Below, in pieces: positions 44,417 through 55,459 of a stretch of DNA of 64,000 nucleotides. Position 1 is the stretch's first letter. The number at the start of each line of letters is the position of its first letter. The notes under the pieces were generated by a model. That model saw nothing but the letters and a program-made list of their open reading frames with translations, was not told the DNA's origin and searched no databases. The position numbers were made by a program, and so were the translations under genes. This DNA is from Luzula sylvatica (lineage: Eukaryota > Streptophyta > Magnoliopsida > Poales > Juncaceae), in the NCBI GenBank assembly GCA_946800325.1, contig OX326956.1, positions 20,550,667-20,614,666 of the forward strand. Reading direction: 5' to 3'.

Positions 44417-45260
44417 CACTATTACAAAAATGAATTTTGAGACAAATATATTTTGTCCCTAAAACACGGTTTTTAGTCGCGGAAGACCTTTAGGGACTAG
44501 GTTTGGTCGTTAAATTTTGGTCGCAACAACACCGACGCAGAGGTAACAAGGACTACATTTTTACCAAATCAGGGAACTCGGTCAAAGATTATTGGAACAA
44601 TGGCCAAATCTGAGAGAAGAAGAAGGTATTGGTTTGATTGGGTGATTGTAGGTTTTAAAGGTGGTAGAAAAGACTGGTAGAGGATTGGTAAATGATGGAT
44701 TCAGTGAGGGATTTCATTGATAATCGATTTAACGGGTAAACGATGGATTTAGAGAGGAATTGATGGATTCAAAGAGGGATTGACAATTGGTACCATGGTA
44801 CAGGTGGATGAATGGGCAGAAAAGCATCGATAACCGGCGTTCAATGTGTCGGTTTGATTGATTTCACGTTCCAATGGTACTGGTAGATCTATGGCCAGAG
44901 AAGGATCAATAGCCTGGTACTGATCTAGGTACTGATCTGATTGAAGGTTACGAAAAGTTTGAAGATGAAGATCGAAGAAGGAGATCGATGAGTGGAGGTT
45001 AAAGCGAGTTTGACGATGGATTAAGAGGAAGATAGAGGTTCAAGCGAAAGATGAAGAAAATCTAGAAGATGGATTCAGCGGTGGATATAGAGTTGAGAGA
45101 GAAATGGAAGAAGGGGGTAGAAGAGTAGTTATGCGGCAGAACGAGGAACTAGAAAAGGAAATGCTCAAGTCTAGAGTATTAAAGGCCGGTAACAAACTAG
45201 AATGGTATTTCAATGTACCGGTTTTTGGGGGAAGATGGTAGATATAATTGGCATATCATG
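44417..45260. mobile_element. CACTA-type left terminus and probable interior
   Basis: CACTATTACAAAAATGAATT with subterminal 'ttgagacaaatatattttgt' matches the inverted right end at 38112 (CACTACTACAAAAAA... 'ttttgggacaaat'). The following purine-rich stretch with repeated 'gatggattcag/ag' and 'ggtaccggt'-like words (44600-45250) has no long ORF. The right end was not found. Confidence 0.5.
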
Positions 45261-46602
45261 GTTAGGTATTAGAAGGAGATAAAGAATTTTTTTGATATAA
45301 CCATGTTGGATGTTAGGAAATAGCATTAAAACATTGTATTAAATCTTGTAATTAACATTGATTAATGCAAAAATAAATGTAGGACTTTGAGCCTACTCTA
45401 TTATTTAAAAAAAAAAAAAAATCTGTAAATTGGTCTAATTTAACCCGAATCTGGTTCAATTTGAGATGGTGTATAATTGGACTTGTTTCGAGCTCGGAGC
45501 ATTTTGAGTCGCTCCTCCGATCAGAGAAAGCGAAATTCAGAGAATTTCTTGGACCTATATGCTTAACCATAGTTCTGGAATAAGACAAAATTTTCATTTC
45601 TAATTTTTTTTCTTGAAAATAATTTAACTATTCTCAATTAAAGTTTCCGGTCGAAATGGTATTGGATTGATTCACAAGTGGTACGATACGATACACCAAT
45701 TGTTCTGGTACGGATAGATACTAACTATTATGATATTCATTAATTGTAGCATCATACTACGTGGCAAAACTGAATTGCGGGATTTCATTCAAAAGTTTAG
45801 GTGTTTTTTCCTCTAATTTGTCTATTCTCAAATTAAAGAAAAATCGGGCAAACAAAAATCCAGAGGTAGGTGTTTTTTCCTCTAATTTGCTCTTTTAACA
45901 TTAATAAGTTCTTGATTAAAATGTAGGGATATAATTTGCATGCAAGAAAAGATGAGTATAATATCAAATCTAAAATTTTATGGACGGTTTCTTCAAATAT
46001 CAAGGGGTTCGAATCTTCTTCGTCTCACTCAGGACTCTTAGCAGAGGGCAATTGATCCAAAGTTTTTCAGGTTCTAATAAACTTTTATTTGTTAGTTTGT
46101 TCTATTTTTTTTTATTTGTCATTTAATCTTCCATTTGCGATTGTTGTAGTCAGAGATTGTTTTTTCTTATCTGTAATATCTCGGATGAATCCATGCTTCT
46201 TGGGGAGCTGCACAATCTCGGTTGAAAATAATGTTGTCCTATGTCTCCATTCAAAATTTATGGTGAAATTTTTTTCAATAAGACCATAATTATTTTGTAG
46301 AACTATATACAAACAAAAATGTTTAGAAACTAAACCATGATGGTGAACTCATTTACTTTTCCTAACAAAAATGTTTTCATCTTCTCGATCCTAATTTAAG
46401 TTTAAGTTGTTTATGCTTATTTTGAATTCATTTGAAAATTATGCCTTCTAAAAAAAATATTTTATTTTCTTTACCCTACTAATTCAAATTTGGTGACCTG
46501 ATTTTGATTTTTGATTTTTGATTTTTGATTTATGAATTTAATTTTTTTCGCAGAGCTTTGTTCGGGAAAAATTTAGAAGAAATTTCTATGATGAGCTTTG
46601 TA
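45261..46602. other. AT-rich intergenic DNA, no gene recognised
   Basis: A 27-bp phrase ('aggtgttttttcctctaatt' plus 'tg') is present twice (45801 and 45867), and a 'gatttttgatttttgat' run lies at 46502-46530. Small ORFs have no support. Confidence 0.5.
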
Positions 46603-47637
46603 GAACTATATAATTCTTGTTGTTGACACAAAGAACACAATGATAATATGCATACTGTCATAAATAGTGGCTTAATCAGTAGGGGTACTGTTTAATCTGA
46701 CAAAAGGATTCACACAAACATGTTGCATTTACAAATAAAAAAGTGATAACGGGACGATCAACACAAACATGTTGCAAGGTTCACAACTTGTATATAATAT
46801 GTATAATAAATGGTAGGTAAATATTATATTTTCAAATTTGTAGTCCGTATAACTGGGTTAAAATAATAATTTATCATCTATATATAATAAAAAAAGTAAA
46901 GAACACGAAATATGTTATGTTTTATTTTTTGCTTGAAATTAATTTGGGTATACATATTATGTTATTTGATTTATTTTTGGATCCTTGTAACAAAAATGTT
47001 TTTAGAGAGTAAAAAGCTGAAAAAATGTAACTACACGATTTCGAACTCGGTTCCTCCATACCAAAGACCGAGTTATTTACCATCAGAACCAAGTCATGGT
47101 CGTAACAAAGAAATGATTTTGACTTATTTAAAGGAAAACAGTGCACCGAAGTTAATTAAGAAGGGAAAAAAATTGTTACTCGGCGAATTCAAACTCGGGA
47201 TGTCCTACTTGGAGTTGGATTAAAGGTCGAGTCAACAACCAACTGCGCAATGTGATGGTAGTAATATGAAATTGTTTCTAACATACTAGAAAAAATAGTT
47301 CGCGCTTCGCTGCGGCTTTTACTATGTATCAGAACAATGTGTTTTACTATATATTTTTTCCTTCTATGTTTTTCTCATATTTTGTTCTTTATGGATAATC
47401 AAAATAAAACCAACGTATCCAATTAATAATGTGGCAAGTAAATATAATAAATTGAACTCATACTTGAAATTGAAAAGGTAAATAACAAAACAATATTCAT
47501 CATTACTTATCATATGCTTACAAACTAATATATGATCCCCTTTCAATCCAATATGTCAACAAAGAAATATCAATGAAAAACATGAATCATAGTCCATGCT
47601 TCAAGAGTCCCTTCTTCAAAAGAGAGGAATGAGTTTT
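46603..47637 (-). repeat. Left arm of a ~1.03-kb inverted repeat
   Basis: Mirror image of 49017-50051: positions x and 96654-x pair without indels from at least 46912 to 47637. The inner ~700 bp look essentially identical; the outer ~100 bp carry several mismatches. The same unit in direct orientation occurs at 61205-61820, where it precedes a receptor kinase, so the right arm is in native orientation and this arm is the inverted copy. Contains a Helitron end at 47286-47316. The 103-codon frame is not considered a gene. Confidence 0.92.
47286..47316 (-). mobile_element. Helitron 3' terminus, minus strand
   Basis: CTAG at 47286-47289 with A outside and CGCGCTTCGCTGCGG (47301-47315) inside. 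It is the exact mirror of 49339-49368 in the other arm. Confidence 0.75.
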
Positions 47638-49016
47638 TAGGTAATGAAGTCTTTGTATTATCTCATTGTTGCAAAAGGTCCTTATTTTTTTTTAAATAAT
47701 GCAAATTTTAATAAACATTTGTGCATGTACTGCTTACAAGGATTCACGAGGACACTAAAAAACTAAGTTATTCTTTTTTCAAATGTTACATGTACAAAAG
47801 TTCACGAGAACACTGCAAAACTAAGTTTCTCTTTTTTCAAAGGTTACATGTAACAAAATTCATATTATATGTTTAATTGTTTAATTTTACCTACGGTCAT
47901 GGGCCCTTTATTTTTTTATTTTTTTTTTACAATAAAGACCGTAGGCAATCATGGGCCCTTTCTATTCCACACATCATTTCACGTATGGAAGTACTTTGTA
48001 CACATCTACATGCAACCTCATGTTATTTTATATTTTTCATACCTATTTTGTCTTGTCTGTGAGTAATAAAATATAGAAAGAAAGTCATTCATTCATTCTC
48101 ATTTCTCGTATTACTAATTATTATTATTATTATTATTATTACTATTACTAATAGTTCTAATCTTCAACATATCATCATATGTTGACACGTGTCTCTCTCG
48201 TTTTTTTGAAATTTTCAATTGAATAATTGATATGTTCCCCTAAATTTTATCACAACATGTTGTATGTTTATGTTGATATATTTAATTAACATGATAATAG
48301 ACACATGTTTGATATTAATTTAATACGTAATTAACATTAGTTCGAATTCATAAATTATACATAGAACTAATTCATAACATACGAGGAAAATGAGACACGT
48401 GTCATTTTTTTTTTTCAATTGAAAAATTTATATTCTTCCCCAAATGTTACTCTAACATGTTCTATGTACTAAGTTAATTTATTTCATTAACATGATAACT
48501 AACACATGTTAGCCATTAATTTAATAAATAATTGACATTAATTCGAATTCATAAATTTAAATCAGCATTAATGAATATGTAATGATATGTTCTGATTATC
48601 ACATTAATTAAATGCAATAATAAAAATATGGAGAATACGGCGGGTACATTTTGGAATATCAGTTGTACTTTTCATAAAAAAAAATATATAATTGTATGAA
48701 GTTCCAAAATGTACCAGTCGTATTCTCCATATTTGTGTTATTACATTTTATTAACGTGATAATTAGAACATATCATTAAATATTCATTAATATTGATTCA
48801 AATTTATAAATTCGAACTAATGTCAATTACGTATGAAATTAATAACTAACATGTGTTAGTTATCATGTTAATTAAATATATTAACTTAGAACATAGAGGA
48901 AAACCCGCGCAATTGCGCGGGCACAATGCTAGTATATTAAATCATCTCGTCTACAATCAAACTGACCAATGAAATTAATTTGTCATATCATCAAAATATC
49001 ATCAAACTGACAAGTC
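47638..49016. other. Spacer of the inverted repeat, 1379 bp
   Basis: Holds an ATT microsatellite (48119-48150), two diverged direct copies of a ~230-bp block with GACACGTGTC (about 48183-48405 and 48392-48590), and an inverted stretch around 48600-48890. It ends with a separate Helitron 3' terminus at 48904-48932. No gene. Confidence 0.7.
48904..48932 (+). mobile_element. Helitron 3' terminus within the spacer
   Basis: Perfect palindrome CCCGCGCAATTGCGCGGG (48904-48921), then CTAG (48929-48932) and T. Same hairpin type as 3865-3894 and 23010-23039. The duplicated block upstream probably belongs to it. Confidence 0.8.
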
Positions 49017-50051
49017 AAAACTCATTCCTCTCTTTTGAAGAAGGGACTCTTGAAGCATGGACTATGATTCATGTTTTTCATTGATATTTCTTTGTTGACA
49101 TATTGGATTGAAAGGGGATCATATATTAGTTTGTAAGCATATGATAAGTAATGATGAATATTGTTTTGTTATTTACCTTTTCAATTTCAAGTATGAGTTC
49201 AATTTATTATATTTACTTGCCACATTATTAATTGGATACGTTGGTTTTATTTTGATTATCCATAAAGAACAAAATATGAGAAAAACATAGAAGGAAAAAA
49301 TATATAGTAAAACACATTGTTCTGATACATAGTAAAAGCCGCAGCGAAGCGCGAACTATTTTTTCTAGTATGTTAGAAACAATTTCATATTACTACCATC
49401 ACATTGCGCAGTTGGTTGTTGACTCGACCTTTAATCCAACTCCAAGTAGGACATCCCGAGTTTGAATTCGCCGAGTAACAATTTTTTTCCCTTCTTAATT
49501 AACTTCGGTGCACTGTTTTCCTTTAAATAAGTCAAAATCATTTCTTTGTTACGACCATGACTTGGTTCTGATGGTAAATAACTCGGTCTTTGGTATGGAG
49601 GAACCGAGTTCGAAATCGTGTAGTTACATTTTTTCAGCTTTTTACTCTCTAAAAACATTTTTGTTACAAGGATCCAAAAATAAATCAAATAACATAATAT
49701 GTATACCCAAATTAATTTCAAGCAAAAAATAAAACATAACATATTTCGTGTTCTTTACTTTTTTTATTATATATAGATGATAAATTATTATTTTAACCCA
49801 GTTATACGGACTACAAATTTGAAAATATAATATTTACCTACCATTTATTATACATATTATATACAAGTTGTGAACCTTGCAACATGTTTGTGTTGATCGT
49901 CCCGTTATCACTTTTTTATTTGTAAATGCAACATGTTTGTGTGAATCCTTTTGTCAGATTAAACAGTACCCCTACTGATTAAGCCACTATTTATGACAGT
50001 ATGAACATTATCATAGTGCTCTTTGTGTCAACAACAAGAAATAAATAATTC
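49017..50051 (+). repeat. Right arm of the ~1.03-kb inverted repeat
   Basis: Mirror of 46603-47637. From 49369 on it is also collinear with 61190-61820, and it runs into a receptor-kinase upstream region and start fragment (50052-50601), exactly as 61205 onward runs into the kinase at 63072. Confidence 0.92.
49339..49368 (+). mobile_element. Helitron 3' terminus, plus strand
   Basis: CCGCAGCGAAGCGCG (49339-49353) then CTAG (49365-49368) and T. The third copy of this unit near 61190 lacks the hairpin and reads straight through ('aaatacgttaaaaacaattt' versus 'ctagtatgttagaaacaatt'), which supports 49368/49369 as a real insertion junction. Confidence 0.8.
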
Positions 50052-50544
50052 TACATTTCTATATATTTGTTACATTGAATTACTATCGCACAACCCATCC
50101 TAAAGTACACCAGATTGAAGGTGTATGGCTCAAAGACAGAAAAATATGAGCTCTAGTTTATTTGAAATGCAATCGATGACTTTAGCTTGTGACATCTCCA
50201 AGTCAGTCAAAATATAACATCGAATAAATTTATAAATATCTTAATCGGCGAAGACCGGCTGAGCTATCTCTAGTCAATAATAGTAATACCACTTTGGTTA
50301 GTCTTCACAACGGCCCACGGGCGCAAGTCAATTTCAAGTCCTCTCATTTATCTTCATTGTGATTTTAGCAATTCTAAATTCCATTCACGTTTATTTCAAG
50401 ATAAATTGCAACTACTATTGCAGAGGAGGAGGCCCATTGAGGAACACAAAGTGCACCACTCACACCCTCCCCTCCACTACTATATTCTTCTTTTTTTCCT
50501 CCCTCGTTTATTGCCTCACTCACACACCAATCTTCTTCTCTCTA
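50052..50544 (+). promoter_or_regulatory. Receptor-kinase upstream region attached to a start fragment
   Basis: Nearly identical to 62570-63071 ('cttaatcggcgaagaccggc', 'cacaacggcccacgggcgca'-like, 'attccattcacgtttatttc', 'aggaggaggcccattgagga'). In the third copy this leads to an intact kinase start, so it represents the promoter and 5' UTR of that subfamily. Confidence 0.55.
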
Positions 50545-50601
50545 ATGGAATTATTTCATCATGCAATTCTTCTTTTGGCATTTGCCGTCTTCACAATATG
50601 A
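50545..50601 (+). pseudogene. Start fragment of a receptor kinase
   Basis: The first ten codons (MELFHHAILL) equal those of the kinase at 63072. The sequence then diverges into unrelated DNA and a stop after 18 codons. Only the signal-peptide start is left; the rest was lost at a breakpoint near 50577. Confidence 0.8.
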
Positions 50602-51612
50602 ACGAGATACGTGTATCAAGATCCCATGTGATGGATTACTAGAATCAATTGAATCTAACACATGTGATGGATTGCTAGAATCATTCGAATTAGATTCGAT
50701 TGATTAATGTGATATTTATTTATTAGACAATATGACAAAGGACATCATTCTCCAAAGGTTGGCGAAAGATCCAACGAATTATTGAAAATTACATTAAGAT
50801 GTAAATGATCCGATAAGTTCCGAGGCAAGAGGAGGCTATCGTTATTTTGTTACGTTTACGGACGATTAAAGTAGATACGGTAATATCTATTTAATGTGTG
50901 CCGAAGCGGAGATTTTTGAAAGGTTCAAACAGTTTCAAAAACAAAATATAAAATCGACTTAGCAAAAAAATCAAAACCCTTTGATAGGATCGAGGAGGCA
51001 AGTATTTGAGATACGCTCTTCGATAGGATCTAGGAGGCGATATTTGAGAATTTTATTTTATTGGACATATGTGTTGTGTTCTAAATAAAATATTTGAATT
51101 TTTCATCGTATTAATAAATATAATTTGTATACTATAATTTTACTGTTAATAAAATACTATTCACACAAATACTTTTTGTTAGCCTGAGCTGGTATTTTTT
51201 TTTTTTTTGCTTATTATAACAGTTTTGATTGGTACCAAGCTGCGTTTTTTTGTGTTTATTATAATATTTTTGATTGGTACCAAGCTGCGTCTTTTATGTT
51301 TTTTTTTTTTTGTCATTTTCAGAATTTTATTTTATTTGACATGTTTTGTATTATAAATAAAACATTTCAATTTTTCTTTTGAAACATATGATATATTTTG
51401 AGGAGGAAAAAAATTTATATTTATTGCATAATATTTGTGAGACTATTTAATATCAGATTTTTTTTTTAAATTAACATTTATGAAGATTACTTTTGTTTTG
51501 CACTTGTAACGTTTTAGATAAAATTATTATTTTATGATCATATCTATTTTCTTATCAAATAATATATCAAATAATTACTTTTGCTTATTATATTATTTCT
51601 TATCAAATAATA
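50602..51612. other. Probable Helitron body, no gene
   Basis: AT-rich. Contains two duplicated phrases: 'gattggtaccaagctgcgt' (51220 and 51273) and 'cgataggat.(g/t)aggaggc' (50985 and 51020). It ends at the Helitron terminus 51613-51645. Replacement of the kinase body right after codon 10 suggests this DNA was inserted or joined there. Confidence 0.5.
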
Positions 51613-51645
51613 TATCCCGCAGCGAAGCGCGGGATATTTTCCTAG
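51613..51645 (+). mobile_element. Helitron 3' terminus
   Basis: TATCCCGC-AGCGAAGC-GCGGGATA hairpin (about 51613-51636), then CTAG (51642-51645) and T. It lies 250 bp downstream of the minus-strand kinase stop codon. Confidence 0.8.
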
Positions 51646-51895
51646 TGATAATAGAAAGGCAACGTGGCATATGATAACAACTTGTATTGTAAATTTAATA
51701 AGAGGATAGAAGATGTTGTGAGTTTTGGTGAAATTACATGAAAATATTACTTGATTCATCCTTGTTTCAATATAAATGAAATAACAATTCTTGAATTTGA
51801 CAATTACAATTTAATAACAAATTAGTTACACATTCGAATTCAATATAGTATGTATTAAATCTAGGAAAAAGTAAAATGAAATACAAAAAATTTGT

Positions 51896-54424
51896 TCATC
51901 TTCCATCTTTCGATATCAATTGCGAGAACACATTGTTCTTCGTCAAATCAGACTCATTCTTGTCACCAACGTTGCTAATTCCTACCGAACTCTTGATACT
52001 TGAAGGTATTCTCTCGATGACTGGAAAATCCACCGTAGAGGTAACACTATCCTCGTGTGCGTTATGCCTCACTTTTGTTTCTTGCAATTGTAAACAATAC
52101 TCTAAACTCCACAAAACATCTCCGATCGACGGTCTTTCAATCCCGTAATCCTTCAAACATTTTGCAGCCGTTTCTCCAAAAATTGTAAGTGACTTCTCGT
52201 TTATTTCCCCTATGAGTTTAGGGTCTATGATTTTCACCAACTTGCCTCTTTTTTGCCATTTGATAGCCCATTCGATTAAACTTGTTTGGTTTTGTGATTG
52301 ATCTATAACTGGTCTTGCACAAAGAATCTCAAAAAGTATAACCCCGAAAGAGTAAACGTCTGATTTATCGGTTAGATGTTGTGTCTTGAGATATTCGGGA
52401 TCTAGATATCCAAAATTACCTTTTACTGCTGTGCTAACATGAGTTTGCTCTAAAGAAGGTCCTAACTTTGACAAACCGAAATCTGAGACCTTGGACAAGA
52501 AATCTTTTCCCAAAAGAATATTTGTCGATTTTACATCTCGATGAATTATATTTTGAGAAAAGCCTGTATGGAGATAATGCAATGCTTTTGCAGCCCCAAC
52601 ACATATCTCCAATCTTTGTTTCCAGGATAGAGTGGGTAAATCCGAACCATATAAATGGCTTCTTAACGTGCCTCTTTCCATATACTCATATACCAATATC
52701 ATCTCCGAGTTTTCATCGCAATACCCAATTAAGGAAACCAAGTGCCTGTGACGAATTTGAGATAAAAGCTCAATCTCGGTTCGGAATTCTAACAAACCCT
52801 GATTAGTTCGTGCCGTGGCTCGTTTTATTGCGACCACAATTCCATCGTTCAAAGCACCTTTATGAACGTTCCCAAATCCACCTACTCCAATGATGTTGTT
52901 TTCATCAAAATTATGTGTTGCCAGTTTAATATGTTCAAATGAAATCCGCAACCCTAGATTAAGTTGAGGTGATACACCTAATGTAGTCGCACCACCTAAA
53001 TTGTTTGAATTATCCATCAAATTGGAATCTTGAGTTGTGTATGGCGACCATGTTTTCATTGTTTCCTCTGATTTCGCTTCATGCTTTCGAGTTCGACTCT
53101 TTTTTTTGCGAAAAACCAAAATGAAACAAAGGACTGCAAAAGCTATTAGGATGGTGCCAATGACGATTCCAAGAAAGATACTACTAAGATGAATCTTATT
53201 CTTTTTGCTAAAAAATGAGTTGTTCATTTTCATAATCTCCAAACCATTAAGGAACCCACTGCCGTTGTTCTCATTTATACCCCCCGAATTGATAGTAATA
53301 GTCATGTTGGATGACTCCTTGATGAATATGACAAAATCTTGAAAGAACGGACCTGCGGGATAATTCGGGTAGGTGGTAGGTGGAAAGCGGTTGTTGGAAG
53401 GCGGTAGTGCGGGATAATTCGGGAAAGCGGTGGGTGGAAGGATAGTTGCCAGATAATCCATTATATAGGCGTTAAAAATAAGCCCGAAAGTCTTGCTAAA
53501 TGTGGATGGTGTGAAAAAATAAAAATGCATTCTTACGAGGTAATTACATCCCGAATCCACCTTGAAACCCCACGTAACATTCATACCGAAATTACCACCT
53601 TCTGCCACGTTGATTACTCTCGCCGTGTTGTAAACGGCCAGTGGCCCAACCTCTTCCGAACTCCCGTCTGGCTGATACTGTATATTACTTTCATTGGTCG
53701 ATTTACTCGAGGAATTGGCTTTATCAAAAAGGAAATTATCATCAGGAATCCATGTTCTCCATAAAGTATCGTTGTGAGGAGTGACCAGTGGACCCCCCAT
53801 GTTTACTCTGTGAATGGTTTCCATTGCATAATCCTCTAGTTCTCCGGTGAACGTGGCTGAACCTATTATTGTTTGAACAGGGCTCCTAAGCAGCTCTGGA
53901 GGCGCAGTAAAAGCTTCTATAGCACTTATAAAAGCAGAGGATTTTGGTTGTGGAGAGAAATGGACTTCTAATTTGTCCGAATCTATCCAAATAAAGAACT
54001 CCTTTATGGTTGGTGAAGATGTAGCTGGTACTGAGAAATTAGAGAGTAAAATATACTGGTTTAAGACAGTAACGTTGAATAGGGCGGAGGCGAGATTTGA
54101 TGAGGGGAAGACGAAGAAGTGGAGGCGGAGGACATTAAATGATTTTGGCAGCAGAGTCAAATGGTACGTGAAAGGTGAGGTAAAGACTCGAGCTGTGGTA
54201 TAAACAGAGTATGGAAAAGAAGTGTTTGGATTACCGACTGTGTGTGTGTGTGTGCCTGAGACGTAACTTGAATCGGAGTCGAACTTGCGAGGAGGATAGT
54301 CAGAGGAGACATCGATGGAGAAAAAGCCGCCGCAATCAAGGTAGATGGATATGTTTGGAGTGAAAGAGGCGCCAACTGGTAGGAGAAGAGAAAGTAGTAG
54401 AAATATTTGAAGCCCCAATGCCAT
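51896..54424 (-). CDS. Malectin-like receptor kinase (CrRLK1L type), 842 aa, intronless
   Basis: Close paralog of the kinase at 40431, on the opposite strand. I chose the ATG at 54424 (MALGLQIFLLLSLLLPVGASF) because it starts a clean signal peptide aligned with the paralogs; the frame is open 27 codons further upstream to an ATG at 54505. Ectodomain about 25-395 (LDCGGF, VYTTARV, NMGGPLVTPHNDTLWRTW), transmembrane helix about 411-434, kinase about 498-775. Motifs are intact: GVGGFGNVHKG, VAIKRA (Lys near 533), HRDVKS near 627, DFG near 648, and RPSIGDVLWSLEYCLQLQE. It differs by a Pro/Tyr/Asn-rich insertion in the ectodomain (about residues 328-358) with a repeated PPT.(F/Y)PNYPA motif. Predicted plasma-membrane RD-type kinase; ligand unknown. 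Confidence 0.95.
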   Translation of the reverse strand: MALGLQIFLLLSLLLPVGASFTPNISIYLDCGGFFSIDVSSDYPPRKFDSDSSYVSGTHTHTVGNPNTSFPYSVYTTARVFTSPFTYHLTLLPKSFNVLRLHFFVFPSSNLASALFNVTVLNQYILLSNFSVPATSSPTIKEFFIWIDSDKLEVHFSPQPKSSAFISAIEAFTAPPELLRSPVQTIIGSATFTGELEDYAMETIHRVNMGGPLVTPHNDTLWRTWIPDDNFLFDKANSSSKSTNESNIQYQPDGSSEEVGPLAVYNTARVINVAEGGNFGMNVTWGFKVDSGCNYLVRMHFYFFTPSTFSKTFGLIFNAYIMDYLATILPPTAFPNYPALPPSNNRFPPTTYPNYPAGPFFQDFVIFIKESSNMTITINSGGINENNGSGFLNGLEIMKMNNSFFSKKNKIHLSSIFLGIVIGTILIAFAVLCFILVFRKKKSRTRKHEAKSEETMKTWSPYTTQDSNLMDNSNNLGGATTLGVSPQLNLGLRISFEHIKLATHNFDENNIIGVGGFGNVHKGALNDGIVVAIKRATARTNQGLLEFRTEIELLSQIRHRHLVSLIGYCDENSEMILVYEYMERGTLRSHLYGSDLPTLSWKQRLEICVGAAKALHYLHTGFSQNIIHRDVKSTNILLGKDFLSKVSDFGLSKLGPSLEQTHVSTAVKGNFGYLDPEYLKTQHLTDKSDVYSFGVILFEILCARPVIDQSQNQTSLIEWAIKWQKRGKLVKIIDPKLIGEINEKSLTIFGETAAKCLKDYGIERPSIGDVLWSLEYCLQLQETKVRHNAHEDSVTSTVDFPVIERIPSSIKSSVGISNVGDKNESDLTKNNVFSQLISKDGR

Positions 54425-54667
54425 TACAGAGAAGGAGATTGGTGTGAATGTGCGGCAATAAACGAGGGACAAAAATGAATAACATAGTGGAGTGGATGGT
54501 ATCATGGTGGGAACTGTGAATGAGCGGTGCAGTTTGTGCTCTGCAACGAAGGGTCTAAAAATTGCAGTTTATCTTGAAAAATACATGCTTCGAATTTGTA
54601 AAACAAAATTAAAAATTGAAAGTCTTACAATGGAATGAGACTTGTTGGCCGTTGTGATGACTACAAT
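54425..54667 (-). promoter_or_regulatory. Upstream region of the minus-strand receptor kinase
   Basis: Conserved with 40205-40430 upstream of the paralog (reverse complement of 'tttttcaagataaactgca', 'tgcaccgctcattcacagtt', 'catccactccactatgttat'). The conserved block is interrupted at 54668 by a TIR element and resumes at 55719. Confidence 0.55.
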
Positions 54668-55275
54668 GGGCCTGTTCGGCAAGGGTGGAATAGAGTGGAA
54701 TAGAGGAATAAATGAGTTAATCCATTCTATTCCAGCCGAACAAGAGTGGAATAGCATGAAATAAAAATATGAAAAAGAGGATTATCTCTATTCCATGTTT
54801 GAGATGGAATAGCTCTATTCCGCGGATTAGCGAAATATTTAGACCAAATTGCCCTCGTTAATAATAATAATAATAGTATTATTATTATAACAATAATTAT
54901 TATTATTAAAAAAATAATAATGATAATAATAATAATTATTATTATAATATAAAAATAAGAATAATAATTACTATTATTATTATAATAATAATAATTGTTA
55001 TTATAATAATAATAATAATAATATTACTATAATTAATATTATTATAATAATACTTAATATTATTATAATTATTATAATAATAATTATTATAATAATTATA
55101 ATTATAATAATTATAATAATAATCATTATTATAATAATTATTATTATAATTATAATTATAATAATTATAATAATAATAATATTACTATAATTAATATTAT
55201 TATAATAATACACAATATTATTTTAATAATTATTATTATAATTATTATAATTATAATTATAATTATTATAATAAT

Positions 55276-55317
<42 letters not shown>

Positions 55318-55414
55318 TAATATTATTATAATAATGATTATTATAATTATAATAAAAATAAGAATAATAATAATAATTATTATTATAATAATAATAATAA
55401 TACTAATATTAATA

Positions 55415-55459
<45 letters not shown>

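Noticed and set aside
46912..47223. 103-aa ORF present in both inverted-repeat arms and, as 96 aa, at 61250-61540
   Set aside because: Identity in the arms is explained by duplication. In the third copy about a dozen residues of 96 change, so most base differences alter the protein, which does not look like constraint. No domain recognised.
54425..54505. 27-codon N-terminal extension of the minus-strand kinase
   Set aside because: It precedes a complete signal peptide and corresponds to the untranslated leader in the paralogs; the ATG at 54424 fits the family start.
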